A stretch of 52,658 nucleotides of DNA, from contig NCAP01000003.1 in the NCBI GenBank assembly GCA_002255495.1, positions 1 through 52,658 on the forward strand, read 5' to 3'. A model generated the notes under the pieces. It was not told the DNA's origin. It saw only the letters and a list, made by a program, of their open reading frames with translations, and ran no database searches. The translations under genes were made by a program, and so were the position numbers. Within the stretch, counting starts at the first letter, position 1, and each line of letters starts with the position of its first letter. Shown one piece after another: positions 18,253 through 27,585 of the stretch. This stretch comes from Rhodospirillales bacterium 20-60-12 (lineage in GTDB: Bacteria > Pseudomonadota > Alphaproteobacteria > Acetobacterales > Acetobacteraceae).

Positions 18253-19005
18253 TCACCTATCCATTGCCGCCAGAATATCCGCTGCACGTGAGGTCAGCAT
18301 GGCCATATCGGACCCGATGGCAACAAACTGATAGCCATAGCCGAGAAAAAGCTTTGCCATGTCCAAATTGGGCGCCAAAATACCAACCGGCAGTCCGGTT
18401 GCACGGGCCGTGGTTACCGCGCCGGCCAGAACATCCTGCACGGCTGCATGGCCGATGTCACCGATATGACCCATCGCCGCAGAGAGATCACCAGGGCCGA
18501 TGAATAAGCCGTCAACACCGATGACATTCGCAATCGCTGTCAAATTGGCAATCGCTTCGGGTGTCTCCAGTTGCACGATCAGGAAGGCACGATCATTGGC
18601 GGTTTTCAGATAGGTGCGGTCTGCCCCATAGCGGCTTGCACGATGCATTGCCGCCACGCCGCGCCGGCCTGCCGGCGGGTAGCGCATGGCCTGTGCGGCG
18701 GCTTCGGCCTGTGCCGCGTCCTGCACGAACGGAACCATGAGTGTCTCCCCGCCCGCATCCATGACGCGCTTGATCCAGATCGGGTCGTTCCACGGTATGC
18801 GTACCACCGGCACGGAAGGCGTGTTCCCGATGGCGCGCAATAGGTCGACGGCCTCCGGCGTATCGACCGGCACATGCTCCATATCGACCACGAGAAAGTC
18901 GAACCCGGCATGACCCAGAGCCTCCGCCGTGGCGGGCGCACCGCTCATCAGCCAGGTGCCGATCGGAACACCCTTGCCGAGTTTCGTGCGAAATGGATTT
19001 GCCAT
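18253..19005 (-). CDS. HpcH/HpaI family aldolase (2-keto-3-deoxy sugar acid aldolase)
   Basis: 250 aa, a class II pyruvate aldolase. Visible features: IGTWLMSG start, catalytic His in VVDMEHVPVD, the pyruvate-binding arginine in VVRIPWND, metal-ligand Glu in IVQLETPEAI and Asp in LFIGPGDLSAAMG. The family splits 2-keto-3-deoxy acids to pyruvate plus an aldehyde; the KDSG aldolases of sulfo-Entner-Doudoroff pathways belong here as well as GarL/RhmA types. It is the last gene of the minus-strand operon, just after the IlvD/Edd dehydratase, which makes exactly such substrates. ATG at 19005 has AAAGG upstream; a TTG at 19020 would overlap the dehydratase gene. Confidence 0.9.
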   Translation of the reverse strand: MANPFRTKLGKGVPIGTWLMSGAPATAEALGHAGFDFLVVDMEHVPVDTPEAVDLLRAIGNTPSVPVVRIPWNDPIWIKRVMDAGGETLMVPFVQDAAQAEAAAQAMRYPPAGRRGVAAMHRASRYGADRTYLKTANDRAFLIVQLETPEAIANLTAIANVIGVDGLFIGPGDLSAAMGHIGDIGHAAVQDVLAGAVTTARATGLPVGILAPNLDMAKLFLGYGYQFVAIGSDMAMLTSRAADILAAMDR

Positions 19006-19016
19006 GATGGGACCTT

Positions 19017-20756
19017 TCAAAAAATCGGCGGTTCGGGCACGCCGCCGCGGCCGGCGAGGAAATCAAAATCGCAGCCATCGGGGGCCTGATTGACATGACG
19101 TTTGTAGAGCCAGCCATATGAGCGCTCATATGTTTCCGCGGGCGGCATCCAGGCGGCGCGGCGGAGGGCTAATTCGGCTTCATCCACCAGCATGTCTAAG
19201 GTGCCGGCCGCGACGTCGAGTGCGATCATATCGCCGGTGTGCAGCAGCGCGAGCGGGCCGCCGGTGGCCGACTCCGGAGCGATATGCAGCACGCAAGTAC
19301 CGTAATGCGTGCCGCTCATCCGGCCGTCGCTCAGGCGCAGAATGTCGCGCACGCCGCGTTCCAGCAGCGGCTTGGGGATCGGCAGATTGCCCCATTCGGG
19401 CATGCCGGGCGCGCCCACAGGCCCGGCATTGCGCAATACCAGCACCGTATTTTCGTCGATCTGGCTGGCAGGGTCGTCAATGCGTGCCGCCATGTCGGCC
19501 GGATTATCAAACACCAATGCTCTGCCGGTATGTTGCAGTAAATGCATGCTGGCAGCACTGGTTTTGATCACCGCGCCATCCGGACAGAGATTGCCGCGCA
19601 CCACCGCGAGCGTGACGCCTTTATCCAGCGGCACGACCGCCTGAGTGGGGTCGCGGATGACGTCGTCATCATAGCACATCGCATCTTTGATGTTGTCGCC
19701 TAATGTCCGGCCATTGACGGTCATGCAATCTTCATGGATCGCGTTGCCCAGTTTGCGCAGCAAGGCAGGCAGGCCACCGGCAAAAAAGAAATCCTCCATC
19801 AGATGCACGCCTGAGGGATATAAGTTGGCGCACACCGGAATTCTGCGGGCGGTTGCGGCCAAATCATCCAGGGTCAGAGCAATGCCGGCGCGTCGCGCCA
19901 GGGCAATGATATGGATCGCCGCATTGGTTGAGCCGCCAAGGGCCATGCACGCGGTCACGCCATTTTCGACCGCCCTCTCATTGAGCAGCGTAGACAGTTT
20001 CATATCCTCCCACACCATGCCGACAATGCGCTCTCCGCATGCCGAAGCCATTCGCGGGTGGCCGGAATCGGCTGCCGGGATCGAGGATGCGCCAGGCAAG
20101 GTCAGTCCCATGGCCTCTATGATCGATGTCATCGTCGAGGCGGTGCCCATGGTATTGCAGGTGCCGATCGACCTCGTCATGCGGCTTTCCAGTTCGATCC
20201 AGTCCGCCTCGGAGATGTTGCCCGCGCGTCGTTCCTCCCAGTATATTTTGGTGTGCGTGCCGGCGCCCACCAAAGTGCCGCGGAACTTGCCGTTCAACAT
20301 CGGCCCTGCAGGACAGAAAATGGCTGGAATATCCATGCTGATTGCCCCCATCAGCATGCCGGGAGTGGTTTTGTCGCAACCGCCCAGCAGCACCGCCCCG
20401 TCAATCGGCAGCGAGCGCAACAACTCCTCGACCTCCATGGCGAGCAGATTGCGGTAGAGCATCGTGGATGGCTTCACCAGCACCTCGCCCAGCGAGAGCG
20501 CCGGCAATTCGACCGGATAGCCACCTGCCTGCCAGACACCGCGCTTTACTGCCTCGGCACGCTCCCGCAGATGGATATGGCAAGGGCTGAGATCGCTCCA
20601 GGTGTTGATAATGCCGATCACCGGCCGGCTCATGAACTCCTCGCGCCTCAGCCCCATTTGCAAGCTGCGCTGGCGGTGTGCAAAGCCGCGAATATCAGTC
20701 CCCGCATACCATCGCTGGCTGCGCAACGTCTCCACCGGCCTGTGTTTGTTGTTCAT
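19017..20756 (-). CDS. IlvD/Edd family sugar acid dehydratase
   Basis: 579 aa, matching L-arabinonate/xylonate-type dehydratases (about 580 aa). Iron-sulfur/Mg2+ family motifs are seen: LLGGCDKTTPGMLMGA, GTCNTMGTASTM (cluster cysteine), ACMALGGSTNAAIHI, and SDGRMSGTHYGTCVLHIAPE near the C-terminus. It should convert an aldonic acid to its 2-keto-3-deoxy form. Sulfogluconate dehydratase of sulfo-ED is in the same family, so the exact acid is open. It overlaps the upstream ATPase gene by 4 bp (20753-20756) and precedes the aldolase gene that would use its product. Confidence 0.92.
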   Translation of the reverse strand: MNNKHRPVETLRSQRWYAGTDIRGFAHRQRSLQMGLRREEFMSRPVIGIINTWSDLSPCHIHLRERAEAVKRGVWQAGGYPVELPALSLGEVLVKPSTMLYRNLLAMEVEELLRSLPIDGAVLLGGCDKTTPGMLMGAISMDIPAIFCPAGPMLNGKFRGTLVGAGTHTKIYWEERRAGNISEADWIELESRMTRSIGTCNTMGTASTMTSIIEAMGLTLPGASSIPAADSGHPRMASACGERIVGMVWEDMKLSTLLNERAVENGVTACMALGGSTNAAIHIIALARRAGIALTLDDLAATARRIPVCANLYPSGVHLMEDFFFAGGLPALLRKLGNAIHEDCMTVNGRTLGDNIKDAMCYDDDVIRDPTQAVVPLDKGVTLAVVRGNLCPDGAVIKTSAASMHLLQHTGRALVFDNPADMAARIDDPASQIDENTVLVLRNAGPVGAPGMPEWGNLPIPKPLLERGVRDILRLSDGRMSGTHYGTCVLHIAPESATGGPLALLHTGDMIALDVAAGTLDMLVDEAELALRRAAWMPPAETYERSYGWLYKRHVNQAPDGCDFDFLAGRGGVPEPPIF

Positions 20757-21817
20757 GGTAAAATACCGGCTGGCAACGCAGCACCGCTGTCTGGATCAAA
20801 CAAATACGCTTTGCCTGACGCCACAGCGAGCGGCAGGCGCTCGCCTACAAGCGGTTTGGTATCGGGCGCAACCCGGGCGATGCATTTGATGTCACCGACC
20901 AGAAAATGCACCAGCGTGTCTGAACCAAGCGGCTCGACCAGCGTAACCTCGACCGGCATGCCGCTGCCATCCGGTGCTGGAACAAAATGTTCGGGCCGGA
21001 TGCCCAGCACGGCTTGGCCCTCAAGCGTCGCGCCGATATTTAGTTTACGGCCATCGAGGAGATGCGCTGCGCCCTTGAGCAATGTCACAGGTAGAAAATT
21101 CATCGATGGCGAGCCAATGAAGCCGGCGACAAATCGGTTTGCCGGACGTCCGTAAATCTCCTCCGGCGCACCGACCTGCTGGATCACGCCGCCGCGCAGT
21201 ACGACAATGCGGTCCGCCATCGTCATCGCCTCGACCTGGTCGTGCGTGACGAACACCATCGTCGTCTTGAGCCGCTGCGAAAGCGCCTTGATCTCGCTGC
21301 GCACCTGACCGCGCAATTGGGCATCGAGATTCGAAAGCGGTTCGTCGAAGAGAAATACTTTCGGGTCGCGCACGATGGCGCGGCCCATCGCAACGCGCTG
21401 CCGCTGGCCGCCGGAGAGTGCACGCGGGCGGCGTTTGAGCAAGGGCCCGATATCGAGAAGGCGCGCCGCGTTCTGTACCCGCGCGTCGATCTCGGCTGCC
21501 GGCGTATGGCGCATCTGCAGGCCGAAAGCCATGTTCTGGTACACGGTCATATGCGGGTAGAGAGCATAGTCTTGAAACACCATGGCAATATCACGCTCTG
21601 CAGGGGTCAGATCATTCACCCGTTGATTGCCGATATAAAGATCACCCTCGGTAATCGGCTCAAGCCCGGCGATGATCCGCAGCAATGTCGATTTTCCGCA
21701 CCCCGACGGGCCGACAAACACAACAAATTCATGATCTAAGATTTCAAGATCAAGACACGGTATAACCTCGATTGCCCCGAAGCGTTTTTTTAAGCCCTGC
21801 ATTCGCACTGATGCCAC
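20753..21817 (-). CDS. Sugar ABC transporter ATP-binding protein (MalK/UgpC type)
   Basis: 354 aa. Walker A is GPSGCGKST, the signature LSGGQRQRVAMGRAIVRDPK, Walker B FLFDEPLSNLD, and the switch His is in VFVTHDQVEA. A C-terminal TOBE/MalK regulatory part follows (NIGATLEGQAVLGIRPEHF). It energises uptake with the two permeases and binding protein of the same operon. It lies 4 bp after the MalG-like permease gene. Confidence 0.95.
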   Translation of the reverse strand: MASVRMQGLKKRFGAIEVIPCLDLEILDHEFVVFVGPSGCGKSTLLRIIAGLEPITEGDLYIGNQRVNDLTPAERDIAMVFQDYALYPHMTVYQNMAFGLQMRHTPAAEIDARVQNAARLLDIGPLLKRRPRALSGGQRQRVAMGRAIVRDPKVFLFDEPLSNLDAQLRGQVRSEIKALSQRLKTTMVFVTHDQVEAMTMADRIVVLRGGVIQQVGAPEEIYGRPANRFVAGFIGSPSMNFLPVTLLKGAAHLLDGRKLNIGATLEGQAVLGIRPEHFVPAPDGSGMPVEVTLVEPLGSDTLVHFLVGDIKCIARVAPDTKPLVGERLPLAVASGKAYLFDPDSGAALPAGILP

Positions 21818-21821
21818 GCTG

Positions 21822-22661
21822 TTATCCTTTCACCGCGCCAAGAGTGAGGCCGGCCACCAGCCAGCGCTGGACCGCGATGGCGAGCACCAGCGGCGGCAGC
21901 GCGATTAGAGTGGCCGCAGCCATCAATCCACCCCAATCGGTTGAGCCCTCGCCGATATAATTGAACGCGGCCACCACCAGCGGTTTGGTATTTTCATCCG
22001 ACAGCACCAACGCAAATAAGAAGTAGTTCCAGGAAAATACGAACGCCAGAATGGTCGCGATCACCAGCCCGGAACTGACCAACGGCAGAGCCACGCGCCA
22101 CAGGCTGCGTAATGTACCGCACCCATCGACGCCGGCAGCCTCCAAAATACTGCGCGGAATGGCGTCAAAAGCCGGCAGCAAAACCCAGATGACGATCGGC
22201 AGCGTAATTGCGGCCTGCGTCAGGATCAATGCGCCATAGGTACCCACCATGCCCAGATCACGAAACACGATATACCATGGGATCAGGAATAAAGTCCCTG
22301 GGGCCATACGAGCGGATAACGTGACCAGGGCAGGCCAGCTTGAGCGTGTGATCGAGGCGGCATAGGCAGCGGGGACGCCCAGCAGCAACCCGATCAAGGT
22401 TGAACTGCCACTCTCGATCAGGCTGTTGCGCGCATAGGAAAAAAACGGTGTCGTCTGCAGCAATCTTGTATAATTTTCCAGTGTCGGCCGGAACAAGAAT
22501 GTCGGAGGATAAGCGGTCACATCGGCCGATGATTTGAACGATGAACTCACCATCCAGATGATCGGAAACAGAATCCCAGCGGCCACGATCACCAGCTGCG
22601 CAATGACGGACATGCGCATCCAACGGTCACGTCGTGATTCCGACATCACATGATCGCTCAT
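21822..22661 (-). CDS. Sugar ABC transporter permease, MalG type
   Basis: 279 aa, about six membrane segments. The EAA loop that contacts the ATPase is visible (EAAGVDGCGTLRSLWRVALP). The typical MalG start region follows a short cytosolic tail (FPIIWMVSSSFKSSADV). ATG at 22661 is chosen because GAGACGAG precedes it and it begins 7 bp after the first permease gene; a longer frame to 22712 would overlap that gene. Confidence 0.93.
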   Translation of the reverse strand: MSDHVMSESRRDRWMRMSVIAQLVIVAAGILFPIIWMVSSSFKSSADVTAYPPTFLFRPTLENYTRLLQTTPFFSYARNSLIESGSSTLIGLLLGVPAAYAASITRSSWPALVTLSARMAPGTLFLIPWYIVFRDLGMVGTYGALILTQAAITLPIVIWVLLPAFDAIPRSILEAAGVDGCGTLRSLWRVALPLVSSGLVIATILAFVFSWNYFLFALVLSDENTKPLVVAAFNYIGEGSTDWGGLMAAATLIALPPLVLAIAVQRWLVAGLTLGAVKG

Positions 22662-22668
22662 TCTCGTC

Positions 22669-23550
22669 TCACCAATCGATGGCCCTGCGCAACCGGTTGA
22701 GCGCCAGCACAACGCCGAACACCATGGCGGTCAATGTCATGGCCAACGCGCTTGCATAGCCGAACTGGAACAGTTCAAAGCCGATATGAAAGCCATAGAT
22801 ATTCAATGTGTCAGAGGCGTTGAGGGGCCCGCCTTGCGTCGTGACGTAAATGATATCGAAGAAGCGCAACAGATCGACGGTGCGCAAAATGGCCGCTGTC
22901 GCCAGAGTGGGCAGCAGGAGCGGCAATGTAATCCGCCAGAATACCAGACGGGGGGGGGCACCATCGATCTTCGCGGCTTCATAGACGCTTGGTGGCAGCG
23001 ATTGCAGCCCACCCAGAACGATCAGCGCGACAAAGGGCATCCATTGCCATGTGTCGATCAACGCGACCGTCGGGATAACCCATTCCGGCGAGGCAAGCCA
23101 TGCCGAGGGGGCAATGCCGAACAGGCTGAGCACCCAATTCGCCGCCCCCAATGACGGATCGAGGATGATAAGAAACATCATCCCGACAACAACCGGCGGT
23201 ACCATGAAAGGCGAGATCAGGATCGAACGCAAAATGGCGGGCATGCGCTTGGCCTGAAACAATAGCAGCGCCAGATAAGTGCCGCCCGTCAGCTGCATGG
23301 CAAGGGAGATGACATATAATGTCAGGCTCACTTTGATACTGTTCCAGAATTGCGGTGAGTCAGCCAATTGCGCATAATTGGCAAACCCGACAAACTGCGT
23401 GGCATGACCTAAAGGCGCGGTCCGGAAGCTGAGCCATATGGTGTAGAGAATCGGAAACACCACCATCATGGCTGTGAACAGAACCGCTGGCATCGCGAGT
23501 ACAGCAAGCGCGCCGCGTTGGCGCGAGGAGGCGGAAATATGCATATTCAT
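22669..23550 (-). CDS. Sugar ABC transporter permease, MalF type
   Basis: 293 aa with six predicted membrane segments. The EAA loop reads [25 protein letters not shown]. Its ATG overlaps the stop of the SDR gene (ATGA at 23547-23550). A run of nine C on the coding strand (G at 22950-22958 on the plus strand) encodes the A-P-P-R of the EAA loop; slippage there would frameshift the gene. It pairs with the MalG-type permease downstream. Confidence 0.93.
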   Translation of the reverse strand: MNMHISASSRQRGALAVLAMPAVLFTAMMVVFPILYTIWLSFRTAPLGHATQFVGFANYAQLADSPQFWNSIKVSLTLYVISLAMQLTGGTYLALLLFQAKRMPAILRSILISPFMVPPVVVGMMFLIILDPSLGAANWVLSLFGIAPSAWLASPEWVIPTVALIDTWQWMPFVALIVLGGLQSLPPSVYEAAKIDGAPPRLVFWRITLPLLLPTLATAAILRTVDLLRFFDIIYVTTQGGPLNASDTLNIYGFHIGFELFQFGYASALAMTLTAMVFGVVLALNRLRRAIDW

Positions 23551-24299
23551 CCGGCCAGAAACCCGCCGTCGGCGGCAATCACAGTGCCGGTGACATAGGA
23601 TGAGGCGGGCATGCATAGGAACGCCACAGCGCCGGCTACCTCTGCCGGCTGCCCCCAGCGGCCGAATGCCGTGCGTTCGGCGATGTGCCGGTAGTGCGCG
23701 GCATCACTTCGTCCCGCCGCGTTCAACGATGTCTCGATATAGCCGGGTGCAACGGCGTTGACGCGGATGCCATCGGCGGCCCAGGCGAGTGCGAGCGATT
23801 TAGTCAGCATCACGACACCCCCCTTGCTCGCGCAATAAGCCGGTATCCGCGGCAGGGCGGCAAACGCATTCATTGAGGCGATATTGACGATCGACCCGGA
23901 GCGCCGGGCGAGCGCCGCGCGAAACGCATTGCAGACCCGAAATGTGCCAGTGAGATTGACATCCAGAACCTGCTGGAAGACATTAATGTCGAACTCAGCG
24001 TCACGGCGCACGATGCCGGCACAATTAACCACCGCGTCAATCTGGGCAAAGCTCCCGGCGAACGCCGTGACCTGTTGGTTGTTGGTCACATCGAGCACCG
24101 CCAATGCGAGCCGCTCATGGGGTTCCAGTGCACTGCCCCCAACCGCTGCCGCATCAACACCGGTGGCCGTGACATGGGCGCCGAGATCCAGGAAGATCCG
24201 AGAAATTTCGGCACCAATGTCACCGCATCCACCGATCACGGCGACGCGAAAATCCGCATTGAGCCGAAATTGTCCGGGCGTCACCGTGTCAACCGCCAT
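23547..24299 (-). CDS. Short-chain dehydrogenase in the sugar operon
   Basis: 250 aa, classical SDR. NAD(P) motif is [11 protein letters not shown], followed by NCAGI, catalytic Ser in NIASMNAF and YCASK, then [12 protein letters not shown]. It lies between the binding protein and the permeases, so it is co-transcribed with the transporter. It probably oxidises the imported sugar, or its lactol, as the first step before the dehydratase; sulfoquinovose dehydrogenase of sulfo-ED is also an SDR. It could equally be a sugar alcohol dehydrogenase. It overlaps the binding-protein gene by 11 bp with the ATG at 24299; a TTG at 24308 is possible. Confidence 0.88.
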   Translation of the reverse strand: MAVDTVTPGQFRLNADFRVAVIGGCGDIGAEISRIFLDLGAHVTATGVDAAAVGGSALEPHERLALAVLDVTNNQQVTAFAGSFAQIDAVVNCAGIVRRDAEFDINVFQQVLDVNLTGTFRVCNAFRAALARRSGSIVNIASMNAFAALPRIPAYCASKGGVVMLTKSLALAWAADGIRVNAVAPGYIETSLNAAGRSDAAHYRHIAERTAFGRWGQPAEVAGAVAFLCMPASSYVTGTVIAADGGFLAG

Positions 24300-25587
24300 C
24301 TTTGGCAATCAATGTGTTCAAAGATGCGTCGGCAGCGCCGCAGGCGGCAGCCGGCGTCTTGGTGCCGACAATGACATTATCGACGGCATCGCCGATATAT
24401 TGGCGTGATTCCGGATTATCGACGATCGGATAGCCAACATCGGAAGTCCCCGTCGTCGCGAGCTCACTCACGGCTTGCTGCCACTGCGTGCGCACAGGTT
24501 CCGCTTTCAGCCACGCCTGCACGGCGCGGTCTTTGGCAATCGATGCCCGTGGTGCGGCAATGCCGGCAAGTTGATTTTTAGCCTGCATGTCCGGGCTGGT
24601 GGCCCATTGGATCAGGTACCAGGCTGCACCTTTGTGGGTGCTGTAGGGAGACATGGCGAGCCCCCAGTCGATCGCGGTCGGATGCGAACCGCCAGGCCCT
24701 GGGGGCAGAAGTGCCACACCGGTATCGCCAAGCCGTGCACCTCCTTGCATGACATCCGACAATTCATTCGATGATTCAAAGGCCATGGCGGCCCGTCCAT
24801 CGCGATACAATGAGGAGATCTGGTAAAAGCTGTAATTGACCACACCGAGCGGTCCAAATTGGCGCAGTAGATCGCCATATAGTTTCAATGCCGCAAGGCC
24901 CTGCGGTGAGCACAACCCGGATTTTCCATCAACGATGTATTGCCCACCCATATTATGAAAAAATGCACTATATGTGTAGGGAAGTGCGTCTCTCAAGCCG
25001 CGTGAGACGAACGGGGTGACCGAGGGATCGCAGGCCTTGATTTTTTGCGCGGCCAACTCAAGATCTGCCAATGTCGCGGGCACGGCCACATGGCATTTGC
25101 GGAGAATATCGGCCCGATAATACAATACCGGACCTTCGATATTCATCGGAATACTGGTGAGTTTGCCATTGATCGTAGCTGCTTTCAGCAAGGCCGGACT
25201 CAGACCGTTAAAATCATACGATGAACTAACGTCGCCCGTCATTGGTGTGAGGTCGGTATACCATCCTGCTTTTGCGAATTGCGCTCCCTCGCGCGACGGC
25301 AAGGTCATGAAGACATCGATCTGATTGCTGTTGGCATCAAGCACTGTCACCAGGCGCTGGCGCATCTGCTGCTCGGTAAAAATATCAACCTTCAACGTAA
25401 TACCGGTCAGCTTTTCAAAGGCATCAGCATTCGTGGCGATAACCTTACCGATCGGATTATTGTCGACCAACACTTCGATTGTTTGGCCTTTATATTTCTG
25501 CCAATTGAAACTGGCTGCATGAGCGGAGATCGGCAATAATATAGAAACCGCCAAGGCCAAAACGCGCCGCGCGTATTGTGCAGTCAT
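24289..25587 (-). CDS. Extracellular sugar-binding protein, family 1
   Basis: 432 aa. A Sec signal peptide is clear (basic MTAQYARR, hydrophobic [11 protein letters not shown], cleavage probably after AHA). The mature part has a family 1 periplasmic binding fold ([47 protein letters not shown]). It delivers the substrate to the MalFG-type permeases. It is the first gene of the minus-strand operon, 130 bp from the divergent plus-strand genes. Confidence 0.93.
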   Translation of the reverse strand: MTAQYARRVLALAVSILLPISAHAASFNWQKYKGQTIEVLVDNNPIGKVIATNADAFEKLTGITLKVDIFTEQQMRQRLVTVLDANSNQIDVFMTLPSREGAQFAKAGWYTDLTPMTGDVSSSYDFNGLSPALLKAATINGKLTSIPMNIEGPVLYYRADILRKCHVAVPATLADLELAAQKIKACDPSVTPFVSRGLRDALPYTYSAFFHNMGGQYIVDGKSGLCSPQGLAALKLYGDLLRQFGPLGVVNYSFYQISSLYRDGRAAMAFESSNELSDVMQGGARLGDTGVALLPPGPGGSHPTAIDWGLAMSPYSTHKGAAWYLIQWATSPDMQAKNQLAGIAAPRASIAKDRAVQAWLKAEPVRTQWQQAVSELATTGTSDVGYPIVDNPESRQYIGDAVDNVIVGTKTPAAACGAADASLNTLIAKDGG

Positions 25588-25635
25588 GATTATATTCCTC
25601 CCGAAGCGACCATATCAGGATCAATCTGTTGACTG

Positions 25636-25657
25636 GTCGTATGGCTTATAGTACGAC
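25636..25657. promoter_or_regulatory. Candidate operator in the divergent promoter
   Basis: GTCGTA (25636-25641) and TACGAC (25652-25657) form an inverted repeat with a 10-bp spacer, between the binding-protein and aldolase genes. A second pair, CGACCA near 25609 and TGGTCG near 25634, surrounds it on one side. TTGACT at 25629-25634 could be a -35 element. This is where a shared regulator would bind. Confidence 0.4.
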
Positions 25658-25753
25658 ATTGGAGCTAGCGCCTCATTGCCCCATTGTCAATCAGGCTCGC
25701 ACGAATGAGGTGTCGCATTGTCCGAAAATAATCCACCAGGGAGCGGAGAGATC

Positions 25754-26626
25754 ATGCATGACATAAGCGTCGCCATGGCGCGCATGGCGCGTCCCTCCGG
25801 AGCCTTTGCCATGCTCGCCATCGATCAGCGCGAAGGTTTGCGCGTGATGATGGCGGAGCATCAGCTTGGTCCCGTTGCCGATGAAACGCTGACCGAATTT
25901 AAACTCGAGGTCATTGAAGCGCTGTCGCCCTATGCCTCGGCTGTCTTGATCGACCGTGAGCTGGCTTGGGAGCAGGCGCTGGCCGCTGGGGTAACAGCGC
26001 CATCCTGCGCGTTGATCGCTGCCGCCGATACGCTCGTGCCCGGCCCCGGCGAACTTGTCGCGTCAGTCGAGATCGACCGGGCGGTGGAACCTGCACAGGT
26101 GCGCGCACAGGGAGCCGTTGCCTTGAAATTGCTCGTGCTCTGGCGTCCAGATGAACCGGTGGCACCGCGGATTGCCATGGTCGATGAGTTCATCGCGGTT
26201 TGCCATGCCGCAGGCCTTGCCAGCGTCGTTGAGCCTGTGACTCGCCGTCCGCGGGACGGCGGAGCGTGGGATCGCGAGGCTGCCATTATTGCTGCGGCCA
26301 GGGAACTTGGCCGGCGCGGGCAGGATCTGTACAAATGTGAGGTGCCGCTGTTGGGCGCAGGGTCGGAGGCCGATATGCGGCGCGCGTACGCGGCGATGGC
26401 GCGGCATGTCCAAAGTCCGTGGGTGGTGCTTTCCTCCGGCGTCAAACAAGATGAGTTTCCGCAGGCAGTGGAATGGGCCTGCCGCGAGGGCGGCTCCGGT
26501 TTCCTGGCCGGGCGTGGCATCTGGTCCGGCGTCATCGGAAGGCGCGATATGAAACAGGCTTTGCGTGAGGATGCCGTGCCGCGGCTGGAGCGGCTATGCT
26601 CCATTGTCGACAGGGTGATGGCGTGA
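25754..26626 (+). CDS. YihT-like class I aldolase (sulfofructose-phosphate aldolase-like)
   Basis: 290 aa, close to E. coli YihT (292 aa), which cleaves 6-deoxy-6-sulfofructose-1-phosphate to DHAP and sulfolactaldehyde. Matching stretches recalled from YihT: SGAFAMLAIDQREGLRVMM, ALSPYASAVLID, ALKLLVLWRPDE, DLYKCEVPL (Schiff-base Lys), PWVVLSSGVKQDEFPQAVE and SGFLAGRGIWSGVIG. The substrate could also be an ordinary ketose phosphate, since LacD tagatose-bisphosphate aldolases share the fold. ATG at 25754 has GGAGAG before it; a TTG at 25718 is less likely. It heads a three-gene operon with a dehydrogenase and a YihV-like kinase, each joined by a 4-bp overlap. Confidence 0.87.
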   Translation: MHDISVAMARMARPSGAFAMLAIDQREGLRVMMAEHQLGPVADETLTEFKLEVIEALSPYASAVLIDRELAWEQALAAGVTAPSCALIAAADTLVPGPGELVASVEIDRAVEPAQVRAQGAVALKLLVLWRPDEPVAPRIAMVDEFIAVCHAAGLASVVEPVTRRPRDGGAWDREAAIIAAARELGRRGQDLYKCEVPLLGAGSEADMRRAYAAMARHVQSPWVVLSSGVKQDEFPQAVEWACREGGSGFLAGRGIWSGVIGRRDMKQALREDAVPRLERLCSIVDRVMA

Positions 26627-27585
26627 GAGCCGCACGCTTTCTCGGTGACGGCCGGATCAGCATTATCGATGCGGCAGCGCCGGTCCTCGGCCCGGATGAG
26701 GTGATCGTGGATGTGGCGGCTTGTGCGCTATGCGGCAGCGATTTCCGCCCGTTGCAGCAAGGCTGGCCATTGACCCCAGGGCATGAAATTTTCGGCCATG
26801 TGCGCGCGCCCGGCACTGCCGATCATGGCCGGCGCGTATTGGTCTATATCCCGACATTTTGCGGCCAATGCGTGCAATGCGTCGCCGGGCGCACCCATTT
26901 ATGCCCGCACGCGGAATTATTGGGCTGGCAGCGTCCGGGCGGCTATGCGCAATCCCTGGCGGTACCGCGGCGCTGTCTGCTGGCGGTCCCGGATGATATT
27001 CCCGACCGGCTGGCGCCGCTGCTTTTGGATGTCATCGGCACCACCGCTCACGGCATTCGTCAGGCTGCGCGGGTTGTGCAGCCGGGCGCAGCCTTGGTCA
27101 TTGGCGCGGGCCCGATTGGGCTCGGATCGCTTTTGGTGTTGCAGGCTCTGCAATGGGGCCCGATTTTTGTGTGCGAACCTAACCCTCAGCGCGCGGCATT
27201 TGCCGCAAGCCTGAGTGCCACAGTGCTGACAGCTAAACAGGCCGAGGCGCTGCAAGTGCCGTTGGTGATCGAGGCGAGTGGCAAAGATGCCGGGCGGGCC
27301 CTGGCGCTCACCGCGGTCGCGCAGGAGGGAGCCGCCGTGCAACTCGGCGAAAGCGACCAATGGAGCATCAGCGAAACGCGAGCAATAAGGCGGAAGGATT
27401 ATTTTCTGATCCGATCGTTCTATTTCCCACTCAGCGACTATGCGGCGAATATAAAGATATTGCGGGCCAATCTCTCACAGTTTGAAAAACTCGTTGATGC
27501 GACGGCGGATCTCGATGGTCTGGAGACATTATTCGCCGCCTTCGCGCGCGGCGAACGCATAAAGCCGCTGCTTTGCCCGACTTGA
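26623..27585 (+). CDS. Zinc-dependent alcohol dehydrogenase (MDR family)
   Basis: 320 aa. Catalytic zinc ligands are suggested by ACALCGSD and GHEIFGHV; the structural zinc site by CGQCVQCVAGRTHLC; the Rossmann motif by VIGAGPIGLGSLL. Such enzymes oxidise sugar alcohols or reduce sugar aldehydes and ketoses. Placed between an aldolase and a kinase gene, it could make the ketose that the kinase uses, or reduce/oxidise the aldehyde product. GTG at 26623 overlaps the aldolase stop (GTGA); the next gene overlaps its own stop (TTGA). Confidence 0.87.
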   Translation: MRAARFLGDGRISIIDAAAPVLGPDEVIVDVAACALCGSDFRPLQQGWPLTPGHEIFGHVRAPGTADHGRRVLVYIPTFCGQCVQCVAGRTHLCPHAELLGWQRPGGYAQSLAVPRRCLLAVPDDIPDRLAPLLLDVIGTTAHGIRQAARVVQPGAALVIGAGPIGLGSLLVLQALQWGPIFVCEPNPQRAAFAASLSATVLTAKQAEALQVPLVIEASGKDAGRALALTAVAQEGAAVQLGESDQWSISETRAIRRKDYFLIRSFYFPLSDYAANIKILRANLSQFEKLVDATADLDGLETLFAAFARGERIKPLLCPT

